NCBI RefSeq assembly: GCF_037976325.1 | Contig: NZ_CP150265.1 | Location: 2,351,501 to 2,415,500, forward strand | Reading direction: 5' to 3' | From: Paenibacillus sp. FSL K6-3182 | GTDB lineage: Bacteria > Bacillota > Bacilli > Paenibacillales > Paenibacillaceae | DNA length: 64,000 nucleotides | Part shown: piece after piece, positions 35,273 to 44,961 of the stretch | Layout of the letters: each line of letters begins with the position of its first letter | How positions within the stretch are numbered: position 1 is the first letter of the stretch | Notes under the pieces: model-generated | The model's input: the letters and a program-made list of their open reading frames with translations, nothing else | Database searches by the model: none | Told to the model about the DNA's origin: nothing | Made by a program: the position numbers and the translations under genes

Positions 35273-38200
35273 TTGCTTAATTTAAAAAGATTTATGAAAA
35301 AGAGTTTGCCTGCTATTTTAAGTTTTGTATTGGTGTTTACTTTATTTGCACCACAAGTAGGTAAAGCGGCAGATCATTCTGCGAATGCTTCATTGAATGA
35401 GATGATTGATAAGACGGTTGAGTATTATAAAAACAAGAAAAAGCCTTTGACATCGTGGGTGGAAATTGTAGCGCTTTGGGGCGCTGGCGTAAATTTGAAC
35501 GACGGCGACTGGCAGCTGCCAAGCTGGGAGACACAGGAGCCTACAAATCCGGTACTAAAACCGGATAATGGAGGAACTGAGCATATCCGTTACATATTCG
35601 GACTGCTTGCTATGGGTGAAGATCCTGCTCATGCGTGGGAAACAGATCGTAATCTGTATGCCGAGCTGGCATCGCAGCAAGATGCAGCCACGGGAGCAAT
35701 TGGTTCAACAAACAAACATATGTGGGCAATGCTTGCCCTTGATACTGGCGAAAAGCTAGGAAGCAACGTTGGAAAATGGGATGCAGCTGCTAAGAAAAAA
35801 GCAGTAGATTTTTTACTAAGCAAGCAACTGGCTGATGGCGGCTTTGCTTACTTCGGAACGAAGTCTGATCCAGATATGTCAGGGATGGGCCTGTTAGCAC
35901 TTGGAAATTATCAGGATGACAGCGCTGTTCAAGCGGCAATTGAAAGAGTGAAAAGTTATTTACAAACGATAAAGCTAAACCAAGAACATATTATGTTTAG
36001 CGACAATAACTCGAATAGTCTATCCACTGTAGTGACCGGAATAACGGCTATTGGCGAGGATATTTTATCTGATGTCTGGACAGCGAACGGTAAAACGGTA
36101 CTTGATTCTTTCTCTTTATTCCAGCTTCAGGATGGATCATTTAAATACCTTCTTAGCGGCGGATCTAATGGAATGGCGACTGAGCAGGCGCTAATTGCCC
36201 TGCTTGATATTAAATATCAGAAAACGGTATGGCATCGTTTAGAGGAAATTAAACAACCTATTTCTGTTAATATGAGTGTTGATGGCGTTACGGGTTCTGT
36301 TTATGGCAAGCAACCGGTAAATTTCACTCAAATTAAAAGGCCAACAGTGTTGGATGCGTTTAAGACTGCTTTGGATAATGCCTCACCAGCAATTTCCTAC
36401 AATATTGTAAACAGCAGTTATGGCCCTTATATTAAAGGGGTTGCAGGACAAAATGCGGGCACCTTTGGCGGCTGGGATGGCTGGGTGTATACAGTCAACG
36501 GCATAGCTCCGAACGTAGGTGCAGGCTCTTACAAGCTTAAAGCTAACGACGAGGTTCGTTTCTTCTATAGCCGTTATGCAGATATTACAACTGGAACAAC
36601 GCTTGTAAATGGTGCAACTAATCCATCAGTTGATGTAAAGCTTGTTGGAGATGAGTTCAACAGCAACGCGCTAGTGAAGAATAATTGGAAAATTAACTCT
36701 GACGTATCGGGACTGACGATTGAGTCGATCGTGAAAGAAAGCGATCAAAAGATCAAACTTAATTTGTCAGGCAAAGCTACAGAAAAAGCAGTGACCATCC
36801 AAGCATTGGGAGCAGCTTTAGTTGGTAAAAAAGACAGCACTACAATTACGCTGCGGGTTCCTGTAACCGCTAAGCTGCAGGTAGATGGCCGTTCCAGTTC
36901 GATTTATAGCAAACAAGCGGTAACGGTGAAAAACACGGTTAAGCCAGTAACTGCATTGGATGTGCTAAAACAAGCACTCAATCAAGCAGATCCTAAAATT
37001 AGCTATAAAATTGAAGATAGCAGCTACGGACAGTATGTTTCTGCCATAAACGGAGAAGCAGCGGGTACATTTGGCGGTTATGATGGCTGGATGTATGAAG
37101 TGAATGGCATTGCTCCAATGGTTGGAGCAGGTGAATACGAGCTTAAAGAAAACGATGAGGTTCGTTTCTATTACAGCAGATGGCCGGCGATTTCTTCGGG
37201 CTCGAAAATTGCAAATGGTGCTGTAGATCCATCGATTGAAGTAAAACTTGTCGGCGATGAGTTCACTAATCAAGCAACGGACATTAAAAACTGGTCAATT
37301 GATCCAGGAAATACAGGCCTTCAAGTTAATACCTTTACGCGAGATGGAAATAAAATAACGATTTCGTTAACTGGAACTGCAACTGGCGGCGCGATTACGA
37401 TTAAAGCGCTTGGGGCTGCTTTTGTTGGCGGACAAGATAGTGAAGATCTAATCTCAATTGCCGTACCACGTGTTGTTGGGGATACAACGGATCAAAGCTT
37501 TGCCATCAACAAGAACGAGAAAGAGGTTGTTGTTGGCGCAGCAAGCGGTGGTCAAGTAACAAACAATGTAACCCTTACATTTGAAACAACAGCATTGCCA
37601 AAAGTAACAGCGACACGCGGTACTACAGTACTTGAAATTCCAGCTGCTACAGTGGTGACAACAACGACATGGGATAAAGCACTAGCACTCCCAAAAAATC
37701 TAAGCATCGATGAAAGTGGTTTGGCTTCCAAGCTGGATGCCGTTTTATCAGCTGACAGCAAGAAAGTGGAATCCATAGCCGTTCGCATTCAAGTTGGCGG
37801 TTCTGCAAAAATTCAATTTAATCAGCATGTATCCATCACGCTGAAGGGTCAAGGCGACAAGGAAGCTGGTTTCATTGATCAAGCAGGTGTATTCACGCCA
37901 ATTAAGAAATATGCAGATTCATCCGTTCGTACGGATGAGGTTTATGCTTACAAAAAAAATAATGACTTAGTTATTCAAACGAAACATTTTACACAATTTC
38001 TTGCTTACAAAACTGCTGCTGTAACCAATCCTGGCGGTGGCGATGGTGGTACTGCTCCAATTGTTCAGAAGGTTACACTGTCCGTTGAGAAACGTTCGAT
38101 AAACGAAGGCGATTTCGTTGCACCAATTACTGTAACTATACAAGATGGCGATACTGCTTTTACAGCACTGAAACGTGCACTTGAAGATAAAAGTATAGCT

Positions 38201-39016
38201 ATTGATTACTCCGGATCAGGCTCAAGCACTTATGTGAAATCGATTGGCGGTCTTGCTGAATTCGATAAAGGCAAGGAAAGCGGCTGGATGTACTCCGTTA
38301 ACGGCGTTTTCCCTAAAATAAGTGCGGGTTCCTATACTTTGAAAAATGGAGACGTGCTGCGCTGGCAGTATACGAAGGATCTAGGTAAAGATCTTGGCGC
38401 TCCAACAGAGCCAGGTGAATCAGGTGGAATAGGCGGAGTAGGCGGTGGCGATAAGCCAGAGCAGCCTAATGCAACAAAATACTCAGATGAATCAAAAATT
38501 GCAAGCTGGGCTTTGGAAGCAGTAAACAAAGCAACGGCACTAGGCTTCATGCAAGGCACAAGCACGAGCAATGCAACATTCGAGCCTAAACGTAATTTGA
38601 CGCGTGCTGAATTTGCAGCGCTAATGGTAAAGTATTCCGGAGCAGACCCTATTATGGAGGATTCCGGCTTTAAGGATGTTAACAGTGGGGCATGGTATTA
38701 TGGTTATGTTAAAGCAGCTAAAGAAAAAGGATTGATGTCAGGTGTAACTGAAACTTCTTTTGCACCGAACCAACCGATTACAAGACAAGAAATGGCTGCC
38801 GTTTTAGTTAGACTTAAAGGTCTAGCTGATGAGAATGCACCACAAGCAGCAATTAAGGATCGTGACGCTGTTGCAGCGTGGGCTGTTCCTTATGTAAATG
38901 TAGCTTACCAAAAAGGTCTTATGACAGGAGATAACGGCAAGTTTAATCCACAAGCTCTTGTTACACGTGAGATGGCAGCTGTTACGATCATCCGACTTCA
39001 TGAATTGAAATCATAA
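35273..39016 (+). CDS. SLH-anchored surface protein with alpha/alpha-barrel and three transcobalamin-like DUF4430 domains
   Basis: Cell-wall protein of 1247 residues, probably capturing cobalamin or a related corrinoid outside the cell. The signal peptide is at 1-33. Residues about 40-320 have repeats of the prenyltransferase/squalene-cyclase kind (DFLLSKQLADGGFAYF, LFQLQDGSFKYL), i.e. an alpha/alpha barrel. Three DUF4430 domains lie at about 326-440, 532-640 and 933-1030, each with the signature GW(V/M)Y.VNG and a final (N/G)D.(V/L)R(F/W).Y. Three SLH domains (about 1072-1247, with ITRQEMAAVLVR) bind secondary cell-wall polymer. Barrel plus DUF4430 is the architecture of animal intrinsic factor/transcobalamin. 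The cobalamin riboswitch directly upstream supports the ligand assignment. TTG 35273 has AAAGGGAGAG 6 bases upstream. Confidence 0.88.
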   Translation: MLNLKRFMKKSLPAILSFVLVFTLFAPQVGKAADHSANASLNEMIDKTVEYYKNKKKPLTSWVEIVALWGAGVNLNDGDWQLPSWETQEPTNPVLKPDNGGTEHIRYIFGLLAMGEDPAHAWETDRNLYAELASQQDAATGAIGSTNKHMWAMLALDTGEKLGSNVGKWDAAAKKKAVDFLLSKQLADGGFAYFGTKSDPDMSGMGLLALGNYQDDSAVQAAIERVKSYLQTIKLNQEHIMFSDNNSNSLSTVVTGITAIGEDILSDVWTANGKTVLDSFSLFQLQDGSFKYLLSGGSNGMATEQALIALLDIKYQKTVWHRLEEIKQPISVNMSVDGVTGSVYGKQPVNFTQIKRPTVLDAFKTALDNASPAISYNIVNSSYGPYIKGVAGQNAGTFGGWDGWVYTVNGIAPNVGAGSYKLKANDEVRFFYSRYADITTGTTLVNGATNPSVDVKLVGDEFNSNALVKNNWKINSDVSGLTIESIVKESDQKIKLNLSGKATEKAVTIQALGAALVGKKDSTTITLRVPVTAKLQVDGRSSSIYSKQAVTVKNTVKPVTALDVLKQALNQADPKISYKIEDSSYGQYVSAINGEAAGTFGGYDGWMYEVNGIAPMVGAGEYELKENDEVRFYYSRWPAISSGSKIANGAVDPSIEVKLVGDEFTNQATDIKNWSIDPGNTGLQVNTFTRDGNKITISLTGTATGGAITIKALGAAFVGGQDSEDLISIAVPRVVGDTTDQSFAINKNEKEVVVGAASGGQVTNNVTLTFETTALPKVTATRGTTVLEIPAATVVTTTTWDKALALPKNLSIDESGLASKLDAVLSADSKKVESIAVRIQVGGSAKIQFNQHVSITLKGQGDKEAGFIDQAGVFTPIKKYADSSVRTDEVYAYKKNNDLVIQTKHFTQFLAYKTAAVTNPGGGDGGTAPIVQKVTLSVEKRSINEGDFVAPITVTIQDGDTAFTALKRALEDKSIAIDYSGSGSSTYVKSIGGLAEFDKGKESGWMYSVNGVFPKISAGSYTLKNGDVLRWQYTKDLGKDLGAPTEPGESGGIGGVGGGDKPEQPNATKYSDESKIASWALEAVNKATALGFMQGTSTSNATFEPKRNLTRAEFAALMVKYSGADPIMEDSGFKDVNSGAWYYGYVKAAKEKGLMSGVTETSFAPNQPITRQEMAAVLVRLKGLADENAPQAAIKDRDAVAAWAVPYVNVAYQKGLMTGDNGKFNPQALVTREMAAVTIIRLHELKS

Positions 39017-39023
39017 TTTACTC

Positions 39024-39070
39024 AGCTGTCTCGTAGGCTATTGCAATAGCTGCGGGACAGCTATTTTCTT
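39024..39070 (+). terminator. intercistronic stem-loop, probable partial terminator
   Basis: Arms AGCTGTCTCG/CGGGACAGCT with an inner palindrome GCTATTGCAATAGC, followed by ATTTTCTT. It may reduce read-through from the 1247-residue gene into the next. Confidence 0.65.
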
Positions 39071-39092
39071 GAAAGGAGAGTGTGGATTCAGG

Positions 39093-40613
39093 ATGAACAA
39101 AAAATCCGTATTGCATAAACCATTATTATTGTTGGTTATATACGCATTAATGCTTTCTTGCGTCAGTACGGCTCTGTTGCCTATGCAGCGCGCGGCAGCA
39201 GCAGAAACGATGGCGGTAGAGAATGAAATGACATCAGCCGCGAAACAAATCTTAAGCAGCGGCACCATTAGCGATTGGGAAGCGATTGCCTTATATCGGT
39301 CTGGCCATGTGGTGCCAGCAAGTTATTTGAACGGGCTGGCTTCTTATTTAAAAGAGAACAAAGGTGAATTCCGCAAAGTAACCGACCTTGAAAGAATGGC
39401 TATTGCGATTAGAGCGGCAGGTGAAGATGCAGCCTCCTTCGCTGGCTACAATCTCATTCAAAGCATCTACAATCATTCGAGAATGACGAATCAAGGCACA
39501 AATGGCGTGATTTTTGCATTGATTGCTTTGGATAGCGGTAATTATGAGGTGCCAGCAAGTGCCTTATGGACACGTACGAAGTTAATAGATTGGCTGCTCA
39601 GCCAGCAAAATACGAGTGGAGCATTCCCGCTATCGGAGAAATCCGAGGATAATTTAGATATAACCGCCATGGCGATTAGCGCACTCGCTCCTTACCAAGA
39701 ACAAGTAAAAGTGAAAAGTGCAATCGATAAAGCTGTAAAATGGCTGTCTTCTGAGCAGCAAGTAAATGGCGGTTTTAACGCGTTTGGAGACGACAACAGT
39801 GAGAGCGTGGCTCAAGCTATTATTGCTCTGTCAGCTGTGGGAGTTAGTCCGATGGAATCCAGCTTTATGAAAAAGAACGGGAATCTCCTAACGAGCTTAT
39901 TGAGATTCCAGCTTGCGGATGGTAGTTTTGCACATGCACTTGGTCAGCCATCAAATGAGATGGCAACGGAGCAAGCGTTGATGGCGTTAGCCGCGTACGA
40001 CCGCTATAGCAAGCAAAAGCCGGCGTTGTTCAACATTTCGGCGGATACAGAGTTGACGGGCAGCAAGCCGCAATTTGTAGACAATAACCTCATTTCCGTA
40101 TGGGCCTATGATGCTGTTTATAGCGTGTTCGAAGCTAAAGTTATGGTAGGAGTAAGCGGTTCGGAGCTTCGCTTTGATCCGAAGAAGCAGATGACAAGAG
40201 CTGAATTTGCAACCTTGCTCATCAATCTATTGGAGGAAGCCCCTGCTAATGAAGCAGCAAAAGTGTTCAAGGATGTTCAGCCTGGCGCATGGTATTACGG
40301 AGCCATTATGCGTGCCAAGGAACTTGGCATCATTCAAGGGATTACAATAGATTCGTTCAAACCGAACCAAGCGGTAACAAGACAAGAAATGGCGATCATG
40401 ATTGCCAAGGCTTTCAAGCTTAAGGGCAGCACAGATACACTTCCTTTTAAAGACGAGAGCAGCATTCATGAAAGTGCAAAAACATACGTCAATGCCGTAT
40501 ATGTAAACGACTTGATGCAGGGCTCGAACGGAAGCTTTAATCCGAAAGCGGTCGTTACGAGAGAAATGGCAGCCCTGGTAGCCCATAAACTGCTGGAATT
40601 GCCGGCAGCCTAA
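39093..40613 (+). CDS. SLH-anchored alpha/alpha-barrel surface protein
   Basis: A 506-residue companion of the preceding protein: signal peptide (to about residue 33, ends RAAAAE), then an alpha/alpha-barrel region (about 40-315, with LIDWLLSQQNTSGAFPL, WLSSEQQVNGGFNAF and LLRFQLADGSFAHAL), then three SLH domains (about 330-506, ending EMAALVAHKLLEL). It lacks DUF4430. ATG 39093 has AAAGGAGAG about 12 bases upstream and CAGG nearer; the TTG at 39069 lies before the ribosome site and is excluded. Only 76 bases separate it from its neighbour, so both are likely under the cobalamin riboswitch. It could be the barrel half of a two-component corrinoid grip. Confidence 0.87.
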   Translation: MNKKSVLHKPLLLLVIYALMLSCVSTALLPMQRAAAAETMAVENEMTSAAKQILSSGTISDWEAIALYRSGHVVPASYLNGLASYLKENKGEFRKVTDLERMAIAIRAAGEDAASFAGYNLIQSIYNHSRMTNQGTNGVIFALIALDSGNYEVPASALWTRTKLIDWLLSQQNTSGAFPLSEKSEDNLDITAMAISALAPYQEQVKVKSAIDKAVKWLSSEQQVNGGFNAFGDDNSESVAQAIIALSAVGVSPMESSFMKKNGNLLTSLLRFQLADGSFAHALGQPSNEMATEQALMALAAYDRYSKQKPALFNISADTELTGSKPQFVDNNLISVWAYDAVYSVFEAKVMVGVSGSELRFDPKKQMTRAEFATLLINLLEEAPANEAAKVFKDVQPGAWYYGAIMRAKELGIIQGITIDSFKPNQAVTRQEMAIMIAKAFKLKGSTDTLPFKDESSIHESAKTYVNAVYVNDLMQGSNGSFNPKAVVTREMAALVAHKLLELPAA

Positions 40614-40620
40614 AATCAGA

Positions 40621-40669
40621 AGAAGCGAAATGAAAGAGCAAGCTGCTCTTTCATTTCGCTTCTTTTTTT
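40621..40669 (+). terminator. very strong Rho-independent terminator
   Basis: Perfect 20-bp stem (40621-40640 with 40644-40663), 3-base loop AGC, then a T run. Confidence 0.97.
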
Positions 40670-40833
40670 GCATCTTAATACATAGGAAGGAAGCCCCTTT
40701 TTTCACTAAACGAACCAAATTCAGGATTTTGTTCTTTATAAAGAATGTTGGTAGTGGTATATTTAAGAGGTTGAAAGGAGGAGCACTTATTTCTTGCAAT
40801 CAGATGATTTGAACCGCAAATAGGAGGCTTAAA

Positions 40834-42963
40834 GTGAATATATTAAAGCTAGTCATGTCACTAATGCTCGGATTACAGCTATTGATAATACCTAATCAGG
40901 CTTCGGCAGAGGCGCCGGATTCCAAAGACTATTATCTAATTGAACTTTCTAAGTTTGGCATTTATAACGATGGTACACATCCTATTGAGACAACAAAGGG
41001 CATAAACAATGCACTGCAATGGGCGGTTAAAAATGGGAAAACGACGACGTCACTGCCGCCGGGTACCTATTTAATCGATAAAGCTAACCGGATTAATATG
41101 GTCAGCAATATGGTGTTTGATCTCCCGATGGATGCGGTGCTCCAGAAGGAAACAAATGATAAAGAGTCGTATCAACTCATGTATTTGGGTTATGGCGTTC
41201 ATAACGTCACGCTGAGAGGCGGGACCTATGCAGGTGACCGGGAAACACATAACTATTCTAAAAAAGACAATAAGCACAGCTCAGGCACACATGAAGCTGG
41301 TTATGGCATTTTTACACAAGGAGCTTATGATATTACCATTGACGGTGTGAAATCGATTAATTTTACAGGCGATGGTCTCATACTGGGCGGTTACGGCACG
41401 ATGGCAAAGGATTTGTATGAAGATCATTTTGTATTAGGCGCATTCGATGATAAAGGAAAAAATGTCGCGAATGCCAAAAAGCTTCGAACGAAGCAGCCGC
41501 TTAATTTTACGAACACGATTTTTAAAACGGAAAAACAATTTGAACTGTCGAATGCGATTAAGCTGCCATATAAATTTGATATCTTCTTCTATAAAGCGAA
41601 CGGAGCTTTTATTAAGAAGCTGGCAAATGTGAAGGTGCGCGAGCTCATCGACATACCGGAAGGAGCGACGCAGTTCCATCTTGTATTCGAGCAAGCGACC
41701 AAAAAAGGCGCCTATGTGGAATTTTGGAACAAAAGTGTAACGAAAAACGTGGTTGTGAAAAATTCTGAATTTGCTTATAACCGTAGGCAAGGGATTACGG
41801 TCGGCGGTGCTGACCAAGTACTTATTCAGAACAACGTTCTTCATCATATCAAAGGGACGATGCCGCAGTCGGGAATAGATGTGGAGGGCGGTTTTGGCGA
41901 GAACGGACACCGCAACAGCAATATTACGATCAAAAGCAATAAATTTCACGATAATGCTTCGTACGATGTCATTCTTTATGATGGAAAAGACGCAATCGTA
42001 GAAGATAATCATTTGGCATCAAAAGGTGCGATTGGGCTAGCCATCTCCGATCCATTTAAAGGGGCCATGATCAAAGGCAATCACTTTGACGGCTCGCGCA
42101 TTGCAGCGGCTCACGATGCTACATTTATCGATAACAAGATGAATGATTCCTATACTTCGTTTACGGGTCCTAATATCAAAATAGATGGAATGACCTTTAC
42201 GGACTCTATGTTTTTAATTAGTGCGAAGGATGCTTTTGGAGTGAGTGCATCGAACATCGTTATGAATAACAACAAAAAGAGTGATTCTGGTCTATCGCTT
42301 TGGGGAAAACCGATTCGATTGAAAAACATAACGATTAACGGCGAGGGTAAGCTTAGGGTCGTAACGGGCGGTATAACCGAGGGCTCGATCATCGATAACT
42401 TAAAGGTAACCGGCTTTAATACCGATTCCGGGTTAACGCTGCCTCCTGCCACATACAACAACTGCGAATTTATCGGAGCCACGGGAACGGGTAAATTTGG
42501 ATCGATTGCGGTTGCACAAGCCGGCAAATATGTGTTCGATGGCTGTACCTTTCAATCACCGCCAGCGCTTAGCACATTAGTGATCGCTGAACATCCGAAG
42601 CTTGATTTGACAATCAAAAATTCGACATTTGAGCTATTAGGCAACTCCCAAGCCATTAGTGTACAATCGGCGAAAAACCTGCTGCTGGAGAATAATACGA
42701 TTACAGCGGAAAAGCTGACCTCCGATAAGACGGAGATTGTGCGTATTAACGATTATTGGAAACGAAATGATCCGCATGATGTTCTTAAAGCAGTGATTAG
42801 AGGAAATACGATTAAAACCAATTTGGCGGCAATCGGCATCACTACTTTGTACGCGGGAACAGGAGCACCAGCCTATCTCATTGAAAACAACACCTTATAC
42901 ACAGCTAAGCTGGTTCAAAAGAAAAACGATATTTTGAAAAATAATTCGATTAAGAAACAATAG
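40834..42963 (+). CDS. secreted right-handed beta-helix protein
   Basis: A 709-residue exported protein: signal peptide (to about residue 25, QASAEA), then parallel beta-helix repeats of the pectate-lyase/GH28-like kind. It starts with the domain opener FGIYNDGTHPIETTKGINNAL followed by LPPGTYLI, and continues as repeated NV.I.NN/ NITIKSNKFHDN coils to the end. An inserted sandwich-like segment lies at about residues 195-300. GTG 40834 follows AGGAGG. It probably binds or cleaves an acidic or neutral polysaccharide; no catalytic set typical of pectin lyases or polygalacturonases could be assigned. It stands alone between terminators. Confidence 0.8.
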   Translation: MNILKLVMSLMLGLQLLIIPNQASAEAPDSKDYYLIELSKFGIYNDGTHPIETTKGINNALQWAVKNGKTTTSLPPGTYLIDKANRINMVSNMVFDLPMDAVLQKETNDKESYQLMYLGYGVHNVTLRGGTYAGDRETHNYSKKDNKHSSGTHEAGYGIFTQGAYDITIDGVKSINFTGDGLILGGYGTMAKDLYEDHFVLGAFDDKGKNVANAKKLRTKQPLNFTNTIFKTEKQFELSNAIKLPYKFDIFFYKANGAFIKKLANVKVRELIDIPEGATQFHLVFEQATKKGAYVEFWNKSVTKNVVVKNSEFAYNRRQGITVGGADQVLIQNNVLHHIKGTMPQSGIDVEGGFGENGHRNSNITIKSNKFHDNASYDVILYDGKDAIVEDNHLASKGAIGLAISDPFKGAMIKGNHFDGSRIAAAHDATFIDNKMNDSYTSFTGPNIKIDGMTFTDSMFLISAKDAFGVSASNIVMNNNKKSDSGLSLWGKPIRLKNITINGEGKLRVVTGGITEGSIIDNLKVTGFNTDSGLTLPPATYNNCEFIGATGTGKFGSIAVAQAGKYVFDGCTFQSPPALSTLVIAEHPKLDLTIKNSTFELLGNSQAISVQSAKNLLLENNTITAEKLTSDKTEIVRINDYWKRNDPHDVLKAVIRGNTIKTNLAAIGITTLYAGTGAPAYLIENNTLYTAKLVQKKNDILKNNSIKKQ

Positions 42964-42995
42964 GCTGGCAGACGTTAGCTTTTATAAAAATGAGC

Positions 42996-43030
42996 ATCCG
43001 TTTTCTTCAATTGAAGAGAACGGATTTTTT
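42996..43030 (+). terminator. Rho-independent terminator
   Basis: Arms beginning ATCCGTT and ending AACGGAT with extra TTCTTC/GAAGAG pairing, then a T run. Confidence 0.85.
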
Positions 43031-43143
43031 ATTGTATTTTTCCGATTCGACGCGGGGGTAGGTAAATAGCTATAATAAGGAAATGAAGTTGCTTAGCAAT
43101 TCCATTTCTTGCTTTATTGATTACCATACAATGAATAGGATGA

Positions 43144-44928
43144 ATGTTCATGCTCAAGCGGCTTGGTAGAAGTATCCGTGACTTTCGTGAAACGTACAAG
43201 CAACATTTGTTGTTTGAATATTTATTTATGCTCCTAACGAGCTTTGTCATTATTCCGATTATTTCCTTTATTTTTAACCGTATGCTTCGTGTACTTGGAT
43301 CGGGCTCTGTATTGAATGGCGATGTTTACAAAATTGGTCTGAGCTACACGGGCGTTGCTGGATTAATCGCGATCTGTTTAGTAGCCGTACTTGTGCTTTT
43401 TATCGAGTTTGGCGTAGTCATTACGATTTCTCAGCAGCATTATTTTGGCAAACAGGTATTGATCTCTGATGCCGTGCTAACGACGCTGAGACAGACGCCT
43501 AAACTATTTGGATTTGGCTTGATTCAGCTGTTGTTTTTCTTATTGTTTCTCGTGCCATTTATTGAATCGCCGCTGTCAACTTCCCTTTTTGCACAATTTA
43601 ACGTCCCGATATTTTTTAACAGCCGCGTCTTGAGCTCGTCTATGATGATGCTTTCTTTATACGGCTTGTTGCTTTTGGCGGGCGTGTACACCATCTTGAG
43701 ATGGATTTTTGTTTTGCATTTCATAATGATCGAAGACAAATCCATTCGAGTAGCAATCAGAAGCAGTCTCTTATTGACGAAGGGAAAGCGGTTAACGATC
43801 TTTGTTAATCTGTTTTTGCTAAATGTGTTCGTTTTCGCGCTTGGTTTTGTCGTCATCTCGTCTGTTGCTTATTTGCCAGCGTGGCTGGATATCAATGTGC
43901 TTAAAGTGGTGTCCAATCATTATTCATTAACGCTAACAACGGTACTAACCTATATGTTCACTTTGCTGCTCGTGCCGATTAATATCATCTTTTTGACAAG
44001 GCTCTTCTATCACTTTAAACGTACACGGGGCGTGATGCCGCGAGATCAGCTCCGTTTATTCAGAAATAGCTGGGTTGGCCCGCTTGAGCAGCGTCTTATG
44101 ACTTTTCTAAAAGGCAGAACGAGGAAACGAGTGCTCTACAGCTCTATATTGGCTGCTTATTTAGCGCTTGCGCTGTTTGTCAGCTATGCTGCTAATGATC
44201 AATTGGTTTATGTAAAATGGAGCGTGCTCTTGTCTGCTCATCGCGGCGATACGCTCGTTGCGCCGGAAAACTCGCTGGAAGCGATTCGCAGCTCAGTGGC
44301 GCAAAGCATTGATGCCGTTGAAATTGATGTACAGATGACAAAGGATGGCGTAGTTGTCCTGAACCATGACTATAATCTACAGCGTATGGCGGGTGTGCCG
44401 AAGCGGGTGAGCGAGCTGGATTATGAGGAAATTGCGAGGCTGAACATTGCCAAAGCTGGCGGTGAACCCGATGAGATTGTGCGAATTCCTATGTTATCCG
44501 AGGTGCTTGGAGAAGTGCTGGGGAAGTCGAAGCTAATCATTGATCTTAAGCCATACGGTTCAGGCGAACAATTGGCTGAGCATGTTGTCGCATTAATTGA
44601 ACAATTCGATATGGTGCAGGACTGTTATATTCAATCATTCGATCGGTCTACGCTTCAGCATATTCGGTCACTGAACCCTGAAATTAATATTGGCCAAATT
44701 TTATATTTTGCACTCGGTGATCTTTCGCTCCTTGATGTTGATTTCTATACCATTGAACAGATTATGCTGACTGAGCAGCTCGTGGAGCGTGCGCATAAAA
44801 AAGGCCGTGAAGTATGGGTGTGGACAGTTAACAGCGAGCGAAATTTAAAAGAGGTGCTTAAATTCGAAATCGACGGCATTATTACCGACTATCCTGCACG
44901 CGCGCATAATATGGTTGAGCTGAAGTAA
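43144..44928 (+). CDS. membrane glycerophosphodiester phosphodiesterase
   Basis: A 594-residue integral membrane enzyme. The N-terminal half (about 1-345) carries about seven to eight membrane helices of the GPDPase_memb type, and the C-terminal GDPD domain (about 355-594) faces outward. The active-site motif SAHRGDTLVAPENSLEA has the catalytic His-Arg pair; metal-ligand residues appear in VEIDVQMTKDGVVVLNHD, and a second acid is in LIIDLKPYG. The enzyme splits glycerophosphodiesters, e.g. from lipid or teichoic-acid turnover, to glycerol-3-phosphate. AGGAT precedes ATG 43144; ATG 43150 is an alternative start. Confidence 0.93.
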   Translation: MFMLKRLGRSIRDFRETYKQHLLFEYLFMLLTSFVIIPIISFIFNRMLRVLGSGSVLNGDVYKIGLSYTGVAGLIAICLVAVLVLFIEFGVVITISQQHYFGKQVLISDAVLTTLRQTPKLFGFGLIQLLFFLLFLVPFIESPLSTSLFAQFNVPIFFNSRVLSSSMMMLSLYGLLLLAGVYTILRWIFVLHFIMIEDKSIRVAIRSSLLLTKGKRLTIFVNLFLLNVFVFALGFVVISSVAYLPAWLDINVLKVVSNHYSLTLTTVLTYMFTLLLVPINIIFLTRLFYHFKRTRGVMPRDQLRLFRNSWVGPLEQRLMTFLKGRTRKRVLYSSILAAYLALALFVSYAANDQLVYVKWSVLLSAHRGDTLVAPENSLEAIRSSVAQSIDAVEIDVQMTKDGVVVLNHDYNLQRMAGVPKRVSELDYEEIARLNIAKAGGEPDEIVRIPMLSEVLGEVLGKSKLIIDLKPYGSGEQLAEHVVALIEQFDMVQDCYIQSFDRSTLQHIRSLNPEINIGQILYFALGDLSLLDVDFYTIEQIMLTEQLVERAHKKGREVWVWTVNSERNLKEVLKFEIDGIITDYPARAHNMVELK

Positions 44929-44961
44929 GAACAAACAAATTGAGCGGAGGGGCGGTTAACG

